A stretch of 62,710 nt of DNA, taken from an uncultured Butyricicoccus sp. GTDB lineage: Bacteria > Bacillota > Clostridia > Oscillospirales > Butyricicoccaceae. Both the position numbers and the translations under genes were made by a program. The notes under the pieces are model-generated. The model was given only the letters and a program-made list of their open reading frames with translations, searched no databases and had not been told where the DNA came from. Below are positions 44,267 to 53,481 of the stretch, piece by piece (positions within the stretch are counted from its first letter, which is position 1; each line of letters opens with the position of its first letter). The DNA lies in the NCBI GenBank assembly GCA_910584935.1, contig CAJUDU010000008.1, positions 1-62,710 on the forward strand. The letters are read 5' to 3'.

Positions 44267-46279
44267 ATGGGTACACCAGAAACCATCCTAAAAGAATATT
44301 TCGGGCATTCCGCATTTCGTGGGGAACAATTACCCCTTATCCATGCCCTGTTAAATGGCCGCGATGTGCTTGGCGTTATGCCAACCGGCGCAGGCAAATC
44401 GATTTGCTACCAGGTTCCCGCAATGCTCATGCCTGGCATCGCCCTTGTCATCTCCCCGCTTATCTCGCTGATGAAAGACCAGGTCGGCGCCCTGACCCAA
44501 TCGGGTATCCCTGCCGCCTGCCTCAACAGCGCAATGTCCTCTGCTGAACAAGCAAATGTCCTTGAAGCTGCCTGCCAGGACAAAATCCGTTTGCTCTATG
44601 TCGCCCCTGAACGCCTTTCCTTACCAGGGTTCCTGCGGATTTTTGATTATATCCCCCTCGCATTTACTGCCGTCGATGAAGCCCACTGTATTTCCCAATG
44701 GGGACAGGATTTCCGCCCCAGCTATGGGCGCATCCCGGATTTTCTAAAAATATTCCCTGACCGCCCGCCTGTTGGCGCGTTTACTGCAACCGCAACATCT
44801 GCCGTCCGGGATGATATCATCCAGCTTTTAGCGCTGAATCATCCCTTGGTACGCGTTTCTGGGTTCGACCGCCCAAACCTTACTTTTATCACCGAACAGC
44901 CCCGTAACCGGCTTTCCCATCTGCTGACCTTGCTCCAAGAACGCGCACAGCAAAGCGGCATTATCTATTGCTCTACCCGCAAAGCGGTCGACGAAGTGTA
45001 TGGCTACTTAACCACCCATGGTTTCGCCGCGGGCCGGTACCATGCCGGGCTGCCCGCTGCCCAGCGCCGCCAGACCCAGGATGATTTCCTGTTTGACCGG
45101 ATTACCATTATGGTGGCAACCAATGCCTTTGGCATGGGCATTGATAAATCCAATGTTTCTTTTGTGATTCATTACAATATGCCACAAGATATCGAAAGCT
45201 ATTACCAGGAAGCCGGACGCGCTGGGCGCGACGGCACGCCCGCTGACTGTATCCTGCTTTATTCCCCGCAGGATGTCCATACCTGCCAGTTTTTAATCGA
45301 ACACAGCCATGACCATGAAGATGCTGAACTGGACGCGGAAACCCGCCGCCTGCTGCGGGAACGCAGCCTTGAACGTCTGCGCCAAATGACGTTTTACGCC
45401 ACAACGACCGATTGTCTGCGGTATCGGCTGCTCCGCTATTTCGGCGAAAACCCGCCGTTGTCCTGCGATAACTGTTCCAACTGCCTGACTAATTTTGAAG
45501 AAATTGATGCCACCATTGACGCACAAAAAATTGTTTCCTGTGTCTTTCGGCTGCATCAGCGCAGACGGTCGGTCGGTAAATCTTATATTGCCGATATCCT
45601 GCATGGCGCGGAAAAAGACCGCATCCAGCAGGATGGCTTTGACTCCTTATCCACTTATGGCATCATGAAAGATTGCACCATAAACCATATCCGCGGGCTG
45701 ATTGACCGCTTGATTGAATCGGGTTACCTGGTGCAATCCACCGGGGAATATCCTGTTGTGCGTTTGTGTGAAAAATCAAATGATATCATCCGCAAACATT
45801 TGCCCTTTATTGTGCGTATGCCGCGCGATAAACGACAAAAAACCGCTGCCCCTGTGCTGCAAAGCGCTTTATACGAAACCCTGCGCGCACTGCGCGCTAA
45901 AATTGCAGCGGAAGAAGGCGTGCCCGCCTTTATGATTTTTTCCAATGCTGCTTTGCAGCATATGTGTACCAAAAAACCAATTACTGAAAATGAATTTCTG
46001 GAAATCCCCGGCGTCGGGCGCATAAAAGCGGAAAAATATGGCGAATCCTTTACCACTTGTATTAAAGAATACCTTATGCCTGCGCCGCAAAGTACTGCCG
46101 CCCAGCAAATTGGGCTGACCCCGCCCGTTGCCGCTTGGAACGCAGAGGAAGATAACCGCCTGCGTGCGGAAGCACAAGAAAAACTGCCAGTTTCTACGAT
46201 TGCTGCGCAGCATTCACGCCCAGTCAGCGCAATCCTTGCCCGCCTCAAACTGCTTGGGCTACCCATTACCCGTGGATAA
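44267..46279 (+). CDS. recQ: ATP-dependent DNA helicase RecQ
   Basis: A 670-residue superfamily 2 helicase. Helicase motifs are PTGAGKSICYQVPA, DEAHCISQWGQDFRP, and AFGMGIDKSNVSFVIH with QEAGRAGRDG. The RecQ-C-terminal zinc domain has CDNCSNC, followed by a winged helix and an HRDC domain (about 525-605). A further C-terminal segment (about 625-670, helix-turn-helix-like) ends the protein. ATG 44267 has AAGGGGG six bases upstream. Confidence 0.96.
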   Translation: MGTPETILKEYFGHSAFRGEQLPLIHALLNGRDVLGVMPTGAGKSICYQVPAMLMPGIALVISPLISLMKDQVGALTQSGIPAACLNSAMSSAEQANVLEAACQDKIRLLYVAPERLSLPGFLRIFDYIPLAFTAVDEAHCISQWGQDFRPSYGRIPDFLKIFPDRPPVGAFTATATSAVRDDIIQLLALNHPLVRVSGFDRPNLTFITEQPRNRLSHLLTLLQERAQQSGIIYCSTRKAVDEVYGYLTTHGFAAGRYHAGLPAAQRRQTQDDFLFDRITIMVATNAFGMGIDKSNVSFVIHYNMPQDIESYYQEAGRAGRDGTPADCILLYSPQDVHTCQFLIEHSHDHEDAELDAETRRLLRERSLERLRQMTFYATTTDCLRYRLLRYFGENPPLSCDNCSNCLTNFEEIDATIDAQKIVSCVFRLHQRRRSVGKSYIADILHGAEKDRIQQDGFDSLSTYGIMKDCTINHIRGLIDRLIESGYLVQSTGEYPVVRLCEKSNDIIRKHLPFIVRMPRDKRQKTAAPVLQSALYETLRALRAKIAAEEGVPAFMIFSNAALQHMCTKKPITENEFLEIPGVGRIKAEKYGESFTTCIKEYLMPAPQSTAAQQIGLTPPVAAWNAEEDNRLRAEAQEKLPVSTIAAQHSRPVSAILARLKLLGLPITRG

Positions 46280-46310
46280 TGTTTTAAACCCTAAACAGGA
46301 GGAATCTGCT

Positions 46311-46391
46311 ATGCAGTTACATCTTTTAACATTCAACCACTGTGCAAAGCAGATGCTGCTATCTGCTATCTGGAAGGGGGTGCTTTTATGA
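46311..46391 (+). CDS. 26-codon leader ORF coupled to the sensor kinase
   Basis: ATG 46311 follows a strong AGGAGG site and opens a 26-codon frame (MQLHLLTFNHCAKQMLLSAI...) ending at TGA 46389-46391, overlapping the kinase start as ATGA. The kinase's own site, AAGGGGG, lies inside it. It may be a translational coupling leader or a small hydrophobic peptide; expression is not proven. Confidence 0.5.
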   Translation: MQLHLLTFNHCAKQMLLSAIWKGVLL

Positions 46392-48934
46392 AGCATTCCA
46401 TCTCCCGTTTCCTGCTTGCCAGCTTATTTGCAATATCTATCCTGTGCGTGGTTGTGTTTACTTGCCTAACGGCACTTATTAACCACCAAAGCGCGGCTGC
46501 AATCCGCCAAATCGGGCAAATCTATATGTCCGGCATGAGTCAGCAGATTTCCCTGCATTTTGGCACCACCATAGACCTGCGCCTTGGGCAGGTCAGTGCC
46601 CTTGTCGATTCCGTGCCGCCCCGCGGAGATGCCGATACAACCCGTGTTTCCCTCGCTTATAACGCCCGCCTGCGCGGGTTTGAATACCTTGCCCTTTATC
46701 ATAAAGATGGCAGTTTTGATATGATTTATGGCGCGGAAATCCAACCGGCTGACCCGGAAAGCTTTGGGCAGTCACTGCGCAGCGGCGCAGAAAAAATCGC
46801 CGTCGGACAGGATGCTGATAACAACGGCATTATCCTGATGGGCGTGCCTGCCGCTTATCCCCGTACGGACGGCGGGCAATATACCGCACTCGTTGCCGCC
46901 CTGCCCGTTTCCTATATCGGCGATACCTTATTTGCCAATATGAATGACAGTATGTTTACATACTCCATCATCCGCCCAGAAGGGCTGTTTATCACCCGCG
47001 GCAAAACCATTGCCAACGATAACTATTTTGATTGGGTGCAGCAACAATATGATAGTTTCGATGGCGGCACCCCGGAAGAATATCTTACCCAACTGCAAGC
47101 CGCCATTCATGCAAGGCGCAATTATACCACAGAAATTTCTGTTGACGGCGAACGCCGGCATTTATATTGCAGCCATTTGCCCCATTCCGACTGGAGCCTG
47201 CTGCTGTCCATGCCATATGGCCCGTTGGATTCTACCATAGACCAGCTTGGACACCAATGGACAATTTCTTCGCTGGGTGGGTGCAGCATTATCCTGTTTG
47301 CTTTGCTGCTGGTTTTCTTATGGTATTTCCGCCTAACCCGCCGGCAGGTGCGCGATTTGGAGGATGCCCGCCAGGCTGCCGAACGCGCAAACCGCGCCAA
47401 AAGCGAGTTCCTTTCCAATATGAGCCATGATATCCGCACGCCTATGAATGGCATTGTTGGCATGACTGCCATTGCCAGCGCCAATATTGACAATACCTCA
47501 CAGGTACAGGACTGCCTGAAAAATATCACGCTGTCCAGCCGCCATTTGCTGGGGCTTATCAATGATATCCTGGATATGTCCAAAATTGAAAGCGGCAAAC
47601 TAACCCTCAATATTGCGCAGCTTTCCCTGCGCGAATCCATGCAGAATATTGCCAATATGATGCAGGCACAAGTACAAGAAAAAAATCAGGTATTCCACTT
47701 ATACATTCAGGATGTCTTATATGAAAACGTTTGCGGCGATAGCGTGCGCCTCAACCAGGTGTTAATCAACCTGCTGGGCAATGCTGTGAAATTCACACCG
47801 GATGGCGGTGTGATACAACTTGCCCTTTATCAGGAACCTTCCCCAAAAGGAGTTTCCTATGTCCGCACCCATATCCGGGTGAAAGACAATGGCATTGGGA
47901 TGTCTGAAGCCTTCCAAAAACAAATCTTTGAGCCATTTATGCGCGAAGATAAAGAGCGCATTCAAAAAACCGAAGGCGCTGGGCTTGGCATGGCAATCAC
48001 CAAATATATTATTGACGCCATGGAAGGCAGCATTGAAGTGGACAGCACACCAGGAAAAGGCAGCGAATTCCATCTTATCATCGACTTTGAACGGGTGGTT
48101 GCAAACGAAGAATCCCTAACCCTGCCCGACTGGAATGCTCTGATTGTGGATAATGATGAAATGGTCTGCGAAAATGCAGTTGCGGAACTGTTATCGCTTG
48201 GTGTGCGTGCCGATTGGGCGCTGGATGGGCAAAGCGCTTTGGAAGTTGCCCGCAGTCATATCGCCAAAGGTGACCCTTGCCATGCTATCTTGCTTGACTT
48301 TCAGCTTCCAGATACCTCCTGCTTCCAGCTCGCACAGGAGCTGCGCCAGCTTTGCGGTGAAAATGTGCCAATCCTGCTGCTGTCCGCTGGCAACTGGAAT
48401 AATGTTGAAGCCGATGCCCTTGCTGCTGGCATTTGCGGGCATATCCCCAAACCATTATTCCGTTCCACTTTGTTTTATTGCCTGCGGCAATTTTCGGATA
48501 AAGCACCTTTGCTAGATATCCCGGCTACAGAACCAGAATCCACTTTCGATTTTAACGGCAAGCATATCCTGCTTGCTGAGGATAATACCCTGAACTGGGA
48601 AATTGCAAACGAATTGTTATCTGATTTGGGTCTTGATTTGGAATGGGCGGAAGATGGGCAAATTTGTGTGGATAAATTCCAAAATTCTGCCCCAGGGCAA
48701 TATGATGCTGTACTAATGGATTTGCGGATGCCCAATATGACTGGGTTTGAAGCAACCAAAGCAATCCGCAGCATGGATCGCCCTGACCATGGTCTGCCAA
48801 TCATTGCAATGAGCGCCGATGCGTTTTCCAGCGATATTCAGAAATGTTTGGACTGCGGCATGGATGCCCATGTCCCCAAACCGATTGATGTTCAGCAAGT
48901 TGCCCGTTTATTGCAGCGCTTGCTGAACCCATAG
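46388..48934 (+). CDS. Hybrid sensor histidine kinase with two receiver domains
   Basis: An 848-residue membrane kinase. One helix (about 8-30) leads to an extracellular sensor of about 250 residues (dCache-like by size and layout) and a second helix near 295-318. HisKA has the phospho-acceptor in NMSHDIRTPMNG (near 348). The ATPase domain has NLLGNAVKFT, DNGIGMS and GAGLGMAI. Receiver 1 (about 580-695) has DFQLPD; receiver 2 (about 725-845) has AEDN and LMDLRMPN (Asp near 776). There is no DNA-binding output, so phosphate must pass elsewhere or the effect is by protein contact. A solute-binding lipoprotein follows after 19 bases and is a likely sensing partner. Confidence 0.93.
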   Translation: MKHSISRFLLASLFAISILCVVVFTCLTALINHQSAAAIRQIGQIYMSGMSQQISLHFGTTIDLRLGQVSALVDSVPPRGDADTTRVSLAYNARLRGFEYLALYHKDGSFDMIYGAEIQPADPESFGQSLRSGAEKIAVGQDADNNGIILMGVPAAYPRTDGGQYTALVAALPVSYIGDTLFANMNDSMFTYSIIRPEGLFITRGKTIANDNYFDWVQQQYDSFDGGTPEEYLTQLQAAIHARRNYTTEISVDGERRHLYCSHLPHSDWSLLLSMPYGPLDSTIDQLGHQWTISSLGGCSIILFALLLVFLWYFRLTRRQVRDLEDARQAAERANRAKSEFLSNMSHDIRTPMNGIVGMTAIASANIDNTSQVQDCLKNITLSSRHLLGLINDILDMSKIESGKLTLNIAQLSLRESMQNIANMMQAQVQEKNQVFHLYIQDVLYENVCGDSVRLNQVLINLLGNAVKFTPDGGVIQLALYQEPSPKGVSYVRTHIRVKDNGIGMSEAFQKQIFEPFMREDKERIQKTEGAGLGMAITKYIIDAMEGSIEVDSTPGKGSEFHLIIDFERVVANEESLTLPDWNALIVDNDEMVCENAVAELLSLGVRADWALDGQSALEVARSHIAKGDPCHAILLDFQLPDTSCFQLAQELRQLCGENVPILLLSAGNWNNVEADALAAGICGHIPKPLFRSTLFYCLRQFSDKAPLLDIPATEPESTFDFNGKHILLAEDNTLNWEIANELLSDLGLDLEWAEDGQICVDKFQNSAPGQYDAVLMDLRMPNMTGFEATKAIRSMDRPDHGLPIIAMSADAFSSDIQKCLDCGMDAHVPKPIDVQQVARLLQRLLNP

Positions 48935-48953
48935 GAAAGGATGTGCCTGACTG

Positions 48954-50237
48954 ATGAAGAAAACGCTCGCTTTACTGCTTACCCTGGTCATCGCCTTAGG
49001 ACTTGCCGCCTGCGGCGGGCAAAAACCTGCGCCAGATGCCATCAACGACACCCCTTCTCCTGTCAATATCACATTATGGACATATCCGGTTGGCAACTGG
49101 GGCAATGCGACAACCGTTGCCGGTGTCATTGCCGATTTTTCCCGGAAATACCCCAATATTAACCTATCTGTGGATTTTCTTTCTTATAGCGATGGTGATG
49201 ATAAAATTGAAGATGCCATTGCCAGCAAAAACACTCCTGACCTTGTGCTGGAAGGCCCGGAGCGCTTGTCCGCGAACTGGGGCGCCCGCGGTTTAATGGT
49301 GGATCTATCCGATCTGCCCTTTGACCGCGTGCAAGATTCTGTCTTGTCTGCCTGCCGCTCACCAGAGGGCGCTTATTATACGTATCCCATCTGTATGACC
49401 GCCCACTGCATGGCAATCAATTATGATTTATTCAAAGCGGCTGGCGCTTTGCAATATATCGACACGGAAAACCACACCTGGACAACAGAGGGTTTCATTT
49501 CGGCTGTCCAAGCGCTGGACGCCTATGGCGTCAGCAATATCGCGGCAATTTACTGCGGTGGTCAAGGCGGCGACCAAGGCACTCGCGCCCTAATCAACAA
49601 TCTGTATGGCGGCGCTTTCACCACGCCGGAACATGACCACTACACCGTGCATACAGAACCCAATATCCGCGCACTTACCTTGCTGCGCAGCCTGCCCGGC
49701 TTCCAGTTTGACGCGTCAATGGTTGGGGAAAATGAAGTGGAACAGTTTTGCCGCGGCGAACTCGCCATGGCATTTTGCTGGAACGCCGCCATTGCCATCA
49801 ACCATACCGTCAACAATCCAGACCTGCAATTCAAAATCTTCCCCATGGCATTCCCCTCGCCTTCTGGCACGCCGCAGCTTGTCGGCGGCATTTGGGGGTT
49901 TGGCATTTTTGATAACGGCGACCCCGCGAAAATTGACGCCGCAAAAACATTTATCCGTTTTATCACCGAAAATAATGCCCAATATACCCGTGCCGTGCAA
50001 ATTGCAAATTACTGGCCGGTTATACGCGATATAGAAAATATCTATGTCAATGACACGTTAATGACCGAATACGGTGCATTTATGCCATTCATGGGCGATT
50101 ATTATCAGGTTACGCCCGGTTGGGCACAAGCCCGTATCGCTTGGTGGCATATGCTCCAACAAATCGGCACAGGTACAGATATCAGCACTGCCACAGCCGA
50201 TTTCGATGTTACAGCCAACGCCGCAATAGGGCCTTAA
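48954..50237 (+). CDS. Extracellular solute-binding lipoprotein without adjacent permease
   Basis: A 427-residue lipoprotein. The signal peptide ends in a lipobox (LGLAACGG). The rest resembles carbohydrate-type (family 1) ABC solute-binding proteins: ITLWTYPVGNWG, PDLVLEGPERL, and a conserved QLVGGIWGFGIF in the C lobe. No permease or ATPase gene is near. Its place directly after the sensor kinase suggests that it presents a ligand to the kinase rather than feeding a transporter; that is inference. The ligand is unknown. Confidence 0.85.
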   Translation: MKKTLALLLTLVIALGLAACGGQKPAPDAINDTPSPVNITLWTYPVGNWGNATTVAGVIADFSRKYPNINLSVDFLSYSDGDDKIEDAIASKNTPDLVLEGPERLSANWGARGLMVDLSDLPFDRVQDSVLSACRSPEGAYYTYPICMTAHCMAINYDLFKAAGALQYIDTENHTWTTEGFISAVQALDAYGVSNIAAIYCGGQGGDQGTRALINNLYGGAFTTPEHDHYTVHTEPNIRALTLLRSLPGFQFDASMVGENEVEQFCRGELAMAFCWNAAIAINHTVNNPDLQFKIFPMAFPSPSGTPQLVGGIWGFGIFDNGDPAKIDAAKTFIRFITENNAQYTRAVQIANYWPVIRDIENIYVNDTLMTEYGAFMPFMGDYYQVTPGWAQARIAWWHMLQQIGTGTDISTATADFDVTANAAIGP

Positions 50238-50316
50238 TCCCCCTGGAAACCTTTTGTGTTTTTCCGCATACACTGAATCAGGCGCCCAGCCCAAGGCGCT
50301 GGAAAGGATGATGAGT

Positions 50317-50592
50317 ATGGAAAACCTTGGTTTCACCGCAATCCCAGCGATTACAGTGATTTGTTATCTGGTTGCCCAAATTGTCAAAGCAACCGCCCTT
50401 GATAACAAATGGCTGCCAATTATCTGCGGAATCTGCGGCGGCGTGCTTGGTGTTGCCGCAATGTATATTATGCCGGATTTTGCCGCAACAGATTCGATTA
50501 CGGCGGCTGCCATCGGTATTGTTTCCGGGCTTGCCGCAACAGGTGTACACCAGGCGGCAAAGCAATTAGGCGGTGGCTGCAATGGAAATTAA
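50317..50592 (+). CDS. Phage-type holin
   Basis: A 91-residue small membrane protein with two to three hydrophobic segments (AIPAITVICYLVAQIVKA; IICGICGGVLGVAAMYIM; a C-terminal small-residue helix). It resembles holins of Firmicutes phages. ATG 50317 is nine bases after GAAAGG; ATGs at 50308 and 50311 are closer. The amidase starts 11 bases before its stop, the usual holin-endolysin order. No other phage gene is nearby. Confidence 0.75.
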   Translation: MENLGFTAIPAITVICYLVAQIVKATALDNKWLPIICGICGGVLGVAAMYIMPDFAATDSITAAAIGIVSGLAATGVHQAAKQLGGGCNGN

Positions 50593-51265
50593 AACAAAGC
50601 TCTGTAACCCTGCAAATTATGGCAAATCCCGTGGTGACAGCACTATCTCTTATATTGTGATACACTATACCAGCAATCTTGGCGACACTGCAAAAAACAA
50701 CGCAGATTATTTTGCCCGTGAAGTGGTGGAAGCCTCTGCCCACTATTTTGTAGATGAAAATGAGATTTGGAACAGCGTACCACCGGAATACCCTGCCTGG
50801 CACTGCGGCGGCGGCTTACAGGGTGAAAATGGGCATACCTTTTTCCATCAGTGCCGCAATGCAAACAGCATTGGGGTAGAAATCTGCATGACAGACCGCA
50901 CAGGACAAGTGCGCATGGGCAGCATTGCCCATGCTGCAAAACTGGTGCGGATGCTGATGGATAAATATCATGTTGGTATCAGCCATATCATCCGTCACTA
51001 TGATGTGACCGGCAAGGACTGCCCTGCCCCAATGGCATCAGACCCAAACTTATGGGCTGCGTTCAAAAAACAACTTGCTTCCGAGGAGGTGCTGGATATG
51101 CGTTACCAGTATTATGATGATATGCCTGTATGGGCACAGCCAACAATCTCCAAACTGGTAAAGAAAGGCTTGCTGAAAGGTTCTGGCGATGGCGTGCTCG
51201 ATTTAGGCGAAGATGCGCTGAAAATCCTTGTGGTCAATGACCGCGCCGGGTTATATGATGCTTAA
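50582..51265 (+). CDS. N-acetylmuramoyl-L-alanine amidase (endolysin-like)
   Basis: A 227-residue protein with an amidase_2/PGRP-type domain (about 1-165). The zinc ligands are intact: His in YIVIHYTSN, His in IIRHYDVTG and Cys in GKDCPAP. No signal peptide is present, consistent with holin-dependent release. The C-terminal part (MRYQYYDDMPVWAQPTISKL) resembles cell-wall-associated tails of phage amidases. It cleaves the amide between MurNAc and L-Ala. ATG 50582 overlaps the holin gene. A strong terminator follows. Confidence 0.9.
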   Translation: MEIKTKLCNPANYGKSRGDSTISYIVIHYTSNLGDTAKNNADYFAREVVEASAHYFVDENEIWNSVPPEYPAWHCGGGLQGENGHTFFHQCRNANSIGVEICMTDRTGQVRMGSIAHAAKLVRMLMDKYHVGISHIIRHYDVTGKDCPAPMASDPNLWAAFKKQLASEEVLDMRYQYYDDMPVWAQPTISKLVKKGLLKGSGDGVLDLGEDALKILVVNDRAGLYDA

Positions 51266-51282
51266 AATAAGCATCAAAAAAA

Positions 51283-51327
51283 CAAGGCGCCTGTTATGAT
51301 TTGCATAACAGGCGCCTTGACTTTTTT
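51283..51327. terminator. Strong bidirectional terminator
   Basis: A perfect 15-bp stem (CAAGGCGCCTGTTAT and complement) with a 7-base loop. T runs lie on both sides: TTTTTT after it on plus, seven T on minus. It ends the amidase transcript and, from the other side, the tRNA-Thr. Confidence 0.93.
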
Positions 51328-51331
51328 CGAT

Positions 51332-51407
51332 TGGAGCTGGTAATCGGACTCGAACCGATGACCTGCGCATTACGAATGCGCTGCTCTACCAACTGAGCCA
51401 TACCAGC
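51332..51407 (-). tRNA. tRNA-Thr (anticodon CGT)
   Basis: A full cloverleaf on the minus strand: acceptor GCTGGTA/TACCAGC, D-loop with AGTTGGTAGA, anticodon loop TTCGTAA, T-arm with GGTTCGAGTCC, and an encoded CCA end. It reads ACG. Confidence 0.95.
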
Positions 51408-51479
51408 AGACAACAATACTATATTATCATATCATTGCCTGTTCGTCAATGCAGTTTTTCAAAAAAATCAACAGACAGC

Positions 51480-52406
51480 TTATTCATCCGGCGCACCGGT
51501 TTTCCGTGGGGATTCTGTTTTTTTCTGCTTCCGGTCGGGCACAATGAAATTCCGATATTTCCCTGGCGGCATACCAACATATTTTGCAAACTGCAAATTA
51601 AAATAGCTTTGGGTATCATATCCAACCATTTCCGCAATGCGCGAAAGCGGCAAATCAGTCATAATCAGCAAGGTTTGTGCTTCCCCAATGCGGCGGCGCA
51701 GCAGATACTGCATTGGCGCATAACCAGTTTCCTTTTTGAACACATGCGACAAATAATATGGACTAATGCGCAGCGTTTCGCCAATGCTTTGTAATGTCAG
51801 CGGCTCGGCAAAATGGATATCAATATAATCTTTAATCCGTTTGCATAACACATCCGCTTCTTCTGCGGGCGGCGTTTCCGTACCGTTTACAATGGCAAGC
51901 ACCTTGACCAAAACCGCTTCCATCAAATGATGGCAGAATGTTTCTGACTGCGGCGCACCAGTGCTAAGGTTTTGGAACATCATTTCAAATAGCCGATATA
52001 GTTCCGTAAAGCTGTCGCCAGCTGGGAAAACACAGCCTTTGCTATCAGGTATCAATGCGTTTTCACGCAGCTCAGGCATATGCAAGCCGCCAACTGCAAT
52101 GCAGTATCGCCCAATCCCACCATCTGGCGTTGGCACTTCATCATGCACAACCCCAGCATTATAAATCAGCAAATCCCCTTGCCGGATATACTGTTTTTTA
52201 TGGTCTAACAAATATTCGCTGACGCCGCTGTAAATCAGCCCAATTTCGATAAAATCGGGATGGGCGTGCATCACCCGTGGATGGGCGTTCTGTTCTGGCG
52301 GGATTTTGGAGATATACAACAGCCGCGGCTGGTTATCCCCGGCAAACGATGGCTCAAAACTATGTTTCACAAAACATTGTACATTGGGTTTCCGTTGTGT
52401 GGGCAT
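51480..52406 (-). CDS. AraC-family transcriptional regulator
   Basis: A 308-residue regulator. The N-terminal cupin-like sensing domain (about 1-165) has HAHPDFIEIGLIYSG and QGDLLIYNAGVVHDE. Two C-terminal helix-turn-helix motifs contain LRISPYYLSHVFKKETG and GYDTQSYFNLQFAKYVG. ATG 52406 has AAAGGGGG eight bases upstream. It follows the LacI-type gene by 13 bases; no transport or catabolic target lies beside the pair. Confidence 0.92.
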   Translation of the reverse strand: MPTQRKPNVQCFVKHSFEPSFAGDNQPRLLYISKIPPEQNAHPRVMHAHPDFIEIGLIYSGVSEYLLDHKKQYIRQGDLLIYNAGVVHDEVPTPDGGIGRYCIAVGGLHMPELRENALIPDSKGCVFPAGDSFTELYRLFEMMFQNLSTGAPQSETFCHHLMEAVLVKVLAIVNGTETPPAEEADVLCKRIKDYIDIHFAEPLTLQSIGETLRISPYYLSHVFKKETGYAPMQYLLRRRIGEAQTLLIMTDLPLSRIAEMVGYDTQSYFNLQFAKYVGMPPGKYRNFIVPDRKQKKTESPRKTGAPDE

Positions 52407-52419
52407 AACTGCCCCCTTT

Positions 52420-53430
52420 CTATATGTTCTCCCGGAATAAAATCTCATGCCGGACAAAAATGTTGGTATGTTCGGGTTTCCGGTCGTAAATAATGTATTC
52501 AAACAGCAGCCGCATTGCCAAGCGCCCTTGTGTCATCAAATTGCCGCTGATGGTGCAGGCAACCTGCCCATTACGCACCAGTTCTTTGATGGCAGGATAT
52601 TTTTCATAACATATCACTGCCAGCCTGCCGGATAAGCCTTTATCCTGCACTGCCCGGCAGATATCGGGCACACAGCCGCAGGTGATGAACAGCGCGTCTA
52701 TATCCGGGCAGCGCCCCAGCAGGGCGGATGCCCCGCCATAAGCCGCTTCCGCAGTCTCCTGTATTTCTTCTACGCCCGCAATCTGTACCTCTTGCCAGCA
52801 TTGCGGCAGATAATTTTCAAAAACCTGCCTGCGCTGGACAACTCCACGCATAGCATGGCTGGAGATAATGCCGAGTTTGCCTTTGCCGCCCAGCAGCAGC
52901 CCTGCCAGCCGCGCCGCGACCTGTGCGGACTGTGCTTCATCCTGCCGGACAGAACACAAACGCGGCACATCTGCTAAATCGGAATTGACGGTAACAACTG
53001 GGATTTGTGCCGCGTCCAATGCGCGAAGCGCCTCCGCCACGGCAGGCGCTTCAATTGGGCCCACCACAACCCCAGATATTTTCTGCCCGCAAAGCTGCCG
53101 CAGGCATTTTGCCTGCGCATCAGCGTCTGGGATTTCATAATACTGTATCTCAAAATTAAAGCTGTTGAAATCTTGGCGCACCAGTTCCATGCCGCGTTTC
53201 AAATCCGCCAAGGCATCCACCACCGGCAGCACAACCGCAATCGCCATTTTCTTTTTCTGATAATTAAGCGCCTTGGCCAGTGGGTTGGATTCATACCCAT
53301 ATTCATCAAGAAGCTGGCGTATCTGCTGCCGTTTGGCGTCACTGACTCCAGGTCGGTTGTGGATGACCTTATCTACGGTTGACTTGTGTACCCCAGCCAT
53401 TTCCGCAATTTGCTTTAATGTAATCCCCAT
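52420..53430 (-). CDS. LacI-family transcriptional regulator
   Basis: A 336-residue repressor-type protein. The N-terminal helix-turn-helix is LKQIAEMAGVHKSTVDKV, followed by the hinge and a periplasmic-binding-like sugar sensor (GVVVGPIEAPAVAEAL, ALFITCGCVPDI). It lies upstream of, and probably with, the AraC gene. Its binding sites were not found. The inducer is unknown. Confidence 0.92.
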   Translation of the reverse strand: MGITLKQIAEMAGVHKSTVDKVIHNRPGVSDAKRQQIRQLLDEYGYESNPLAKALNYQKKKMAIAVVLPVVDALADLKRGMELVRQDFNSFNFEIQYYEIPDADAQAKCLRQLCGQKISGVVVGPIEAPAVAEALRALDAAQIPVVTVNSDLADVPRLCSVRQDEAQSAQVAARLAGLLLGGKGKLGIISSHAMRGVVQRRQVFENYLPQCWQEVQIAGVEEIQETAEAAYGGASALLGRCPDIDALFITCGCVPDICRAVQDKGLSGRLAVICYEKYPAIKELVRNGQVACTISGNLMTQGRLAMRLLFEYIIYDRKPEHTNIFVRHEILFRENI

Positions 53431-53481
53431 GCTATATCCTCACTTTACAGAAACCCTTTTTCCGCAAAACACGGTATATCT

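Noticed and set aside
50254..51265. Prophage remnant around the holin-amidase pair
   Set aside because: No integrase, tail, capsid or att repeat is visible nearby; only the two lysis genes are present.
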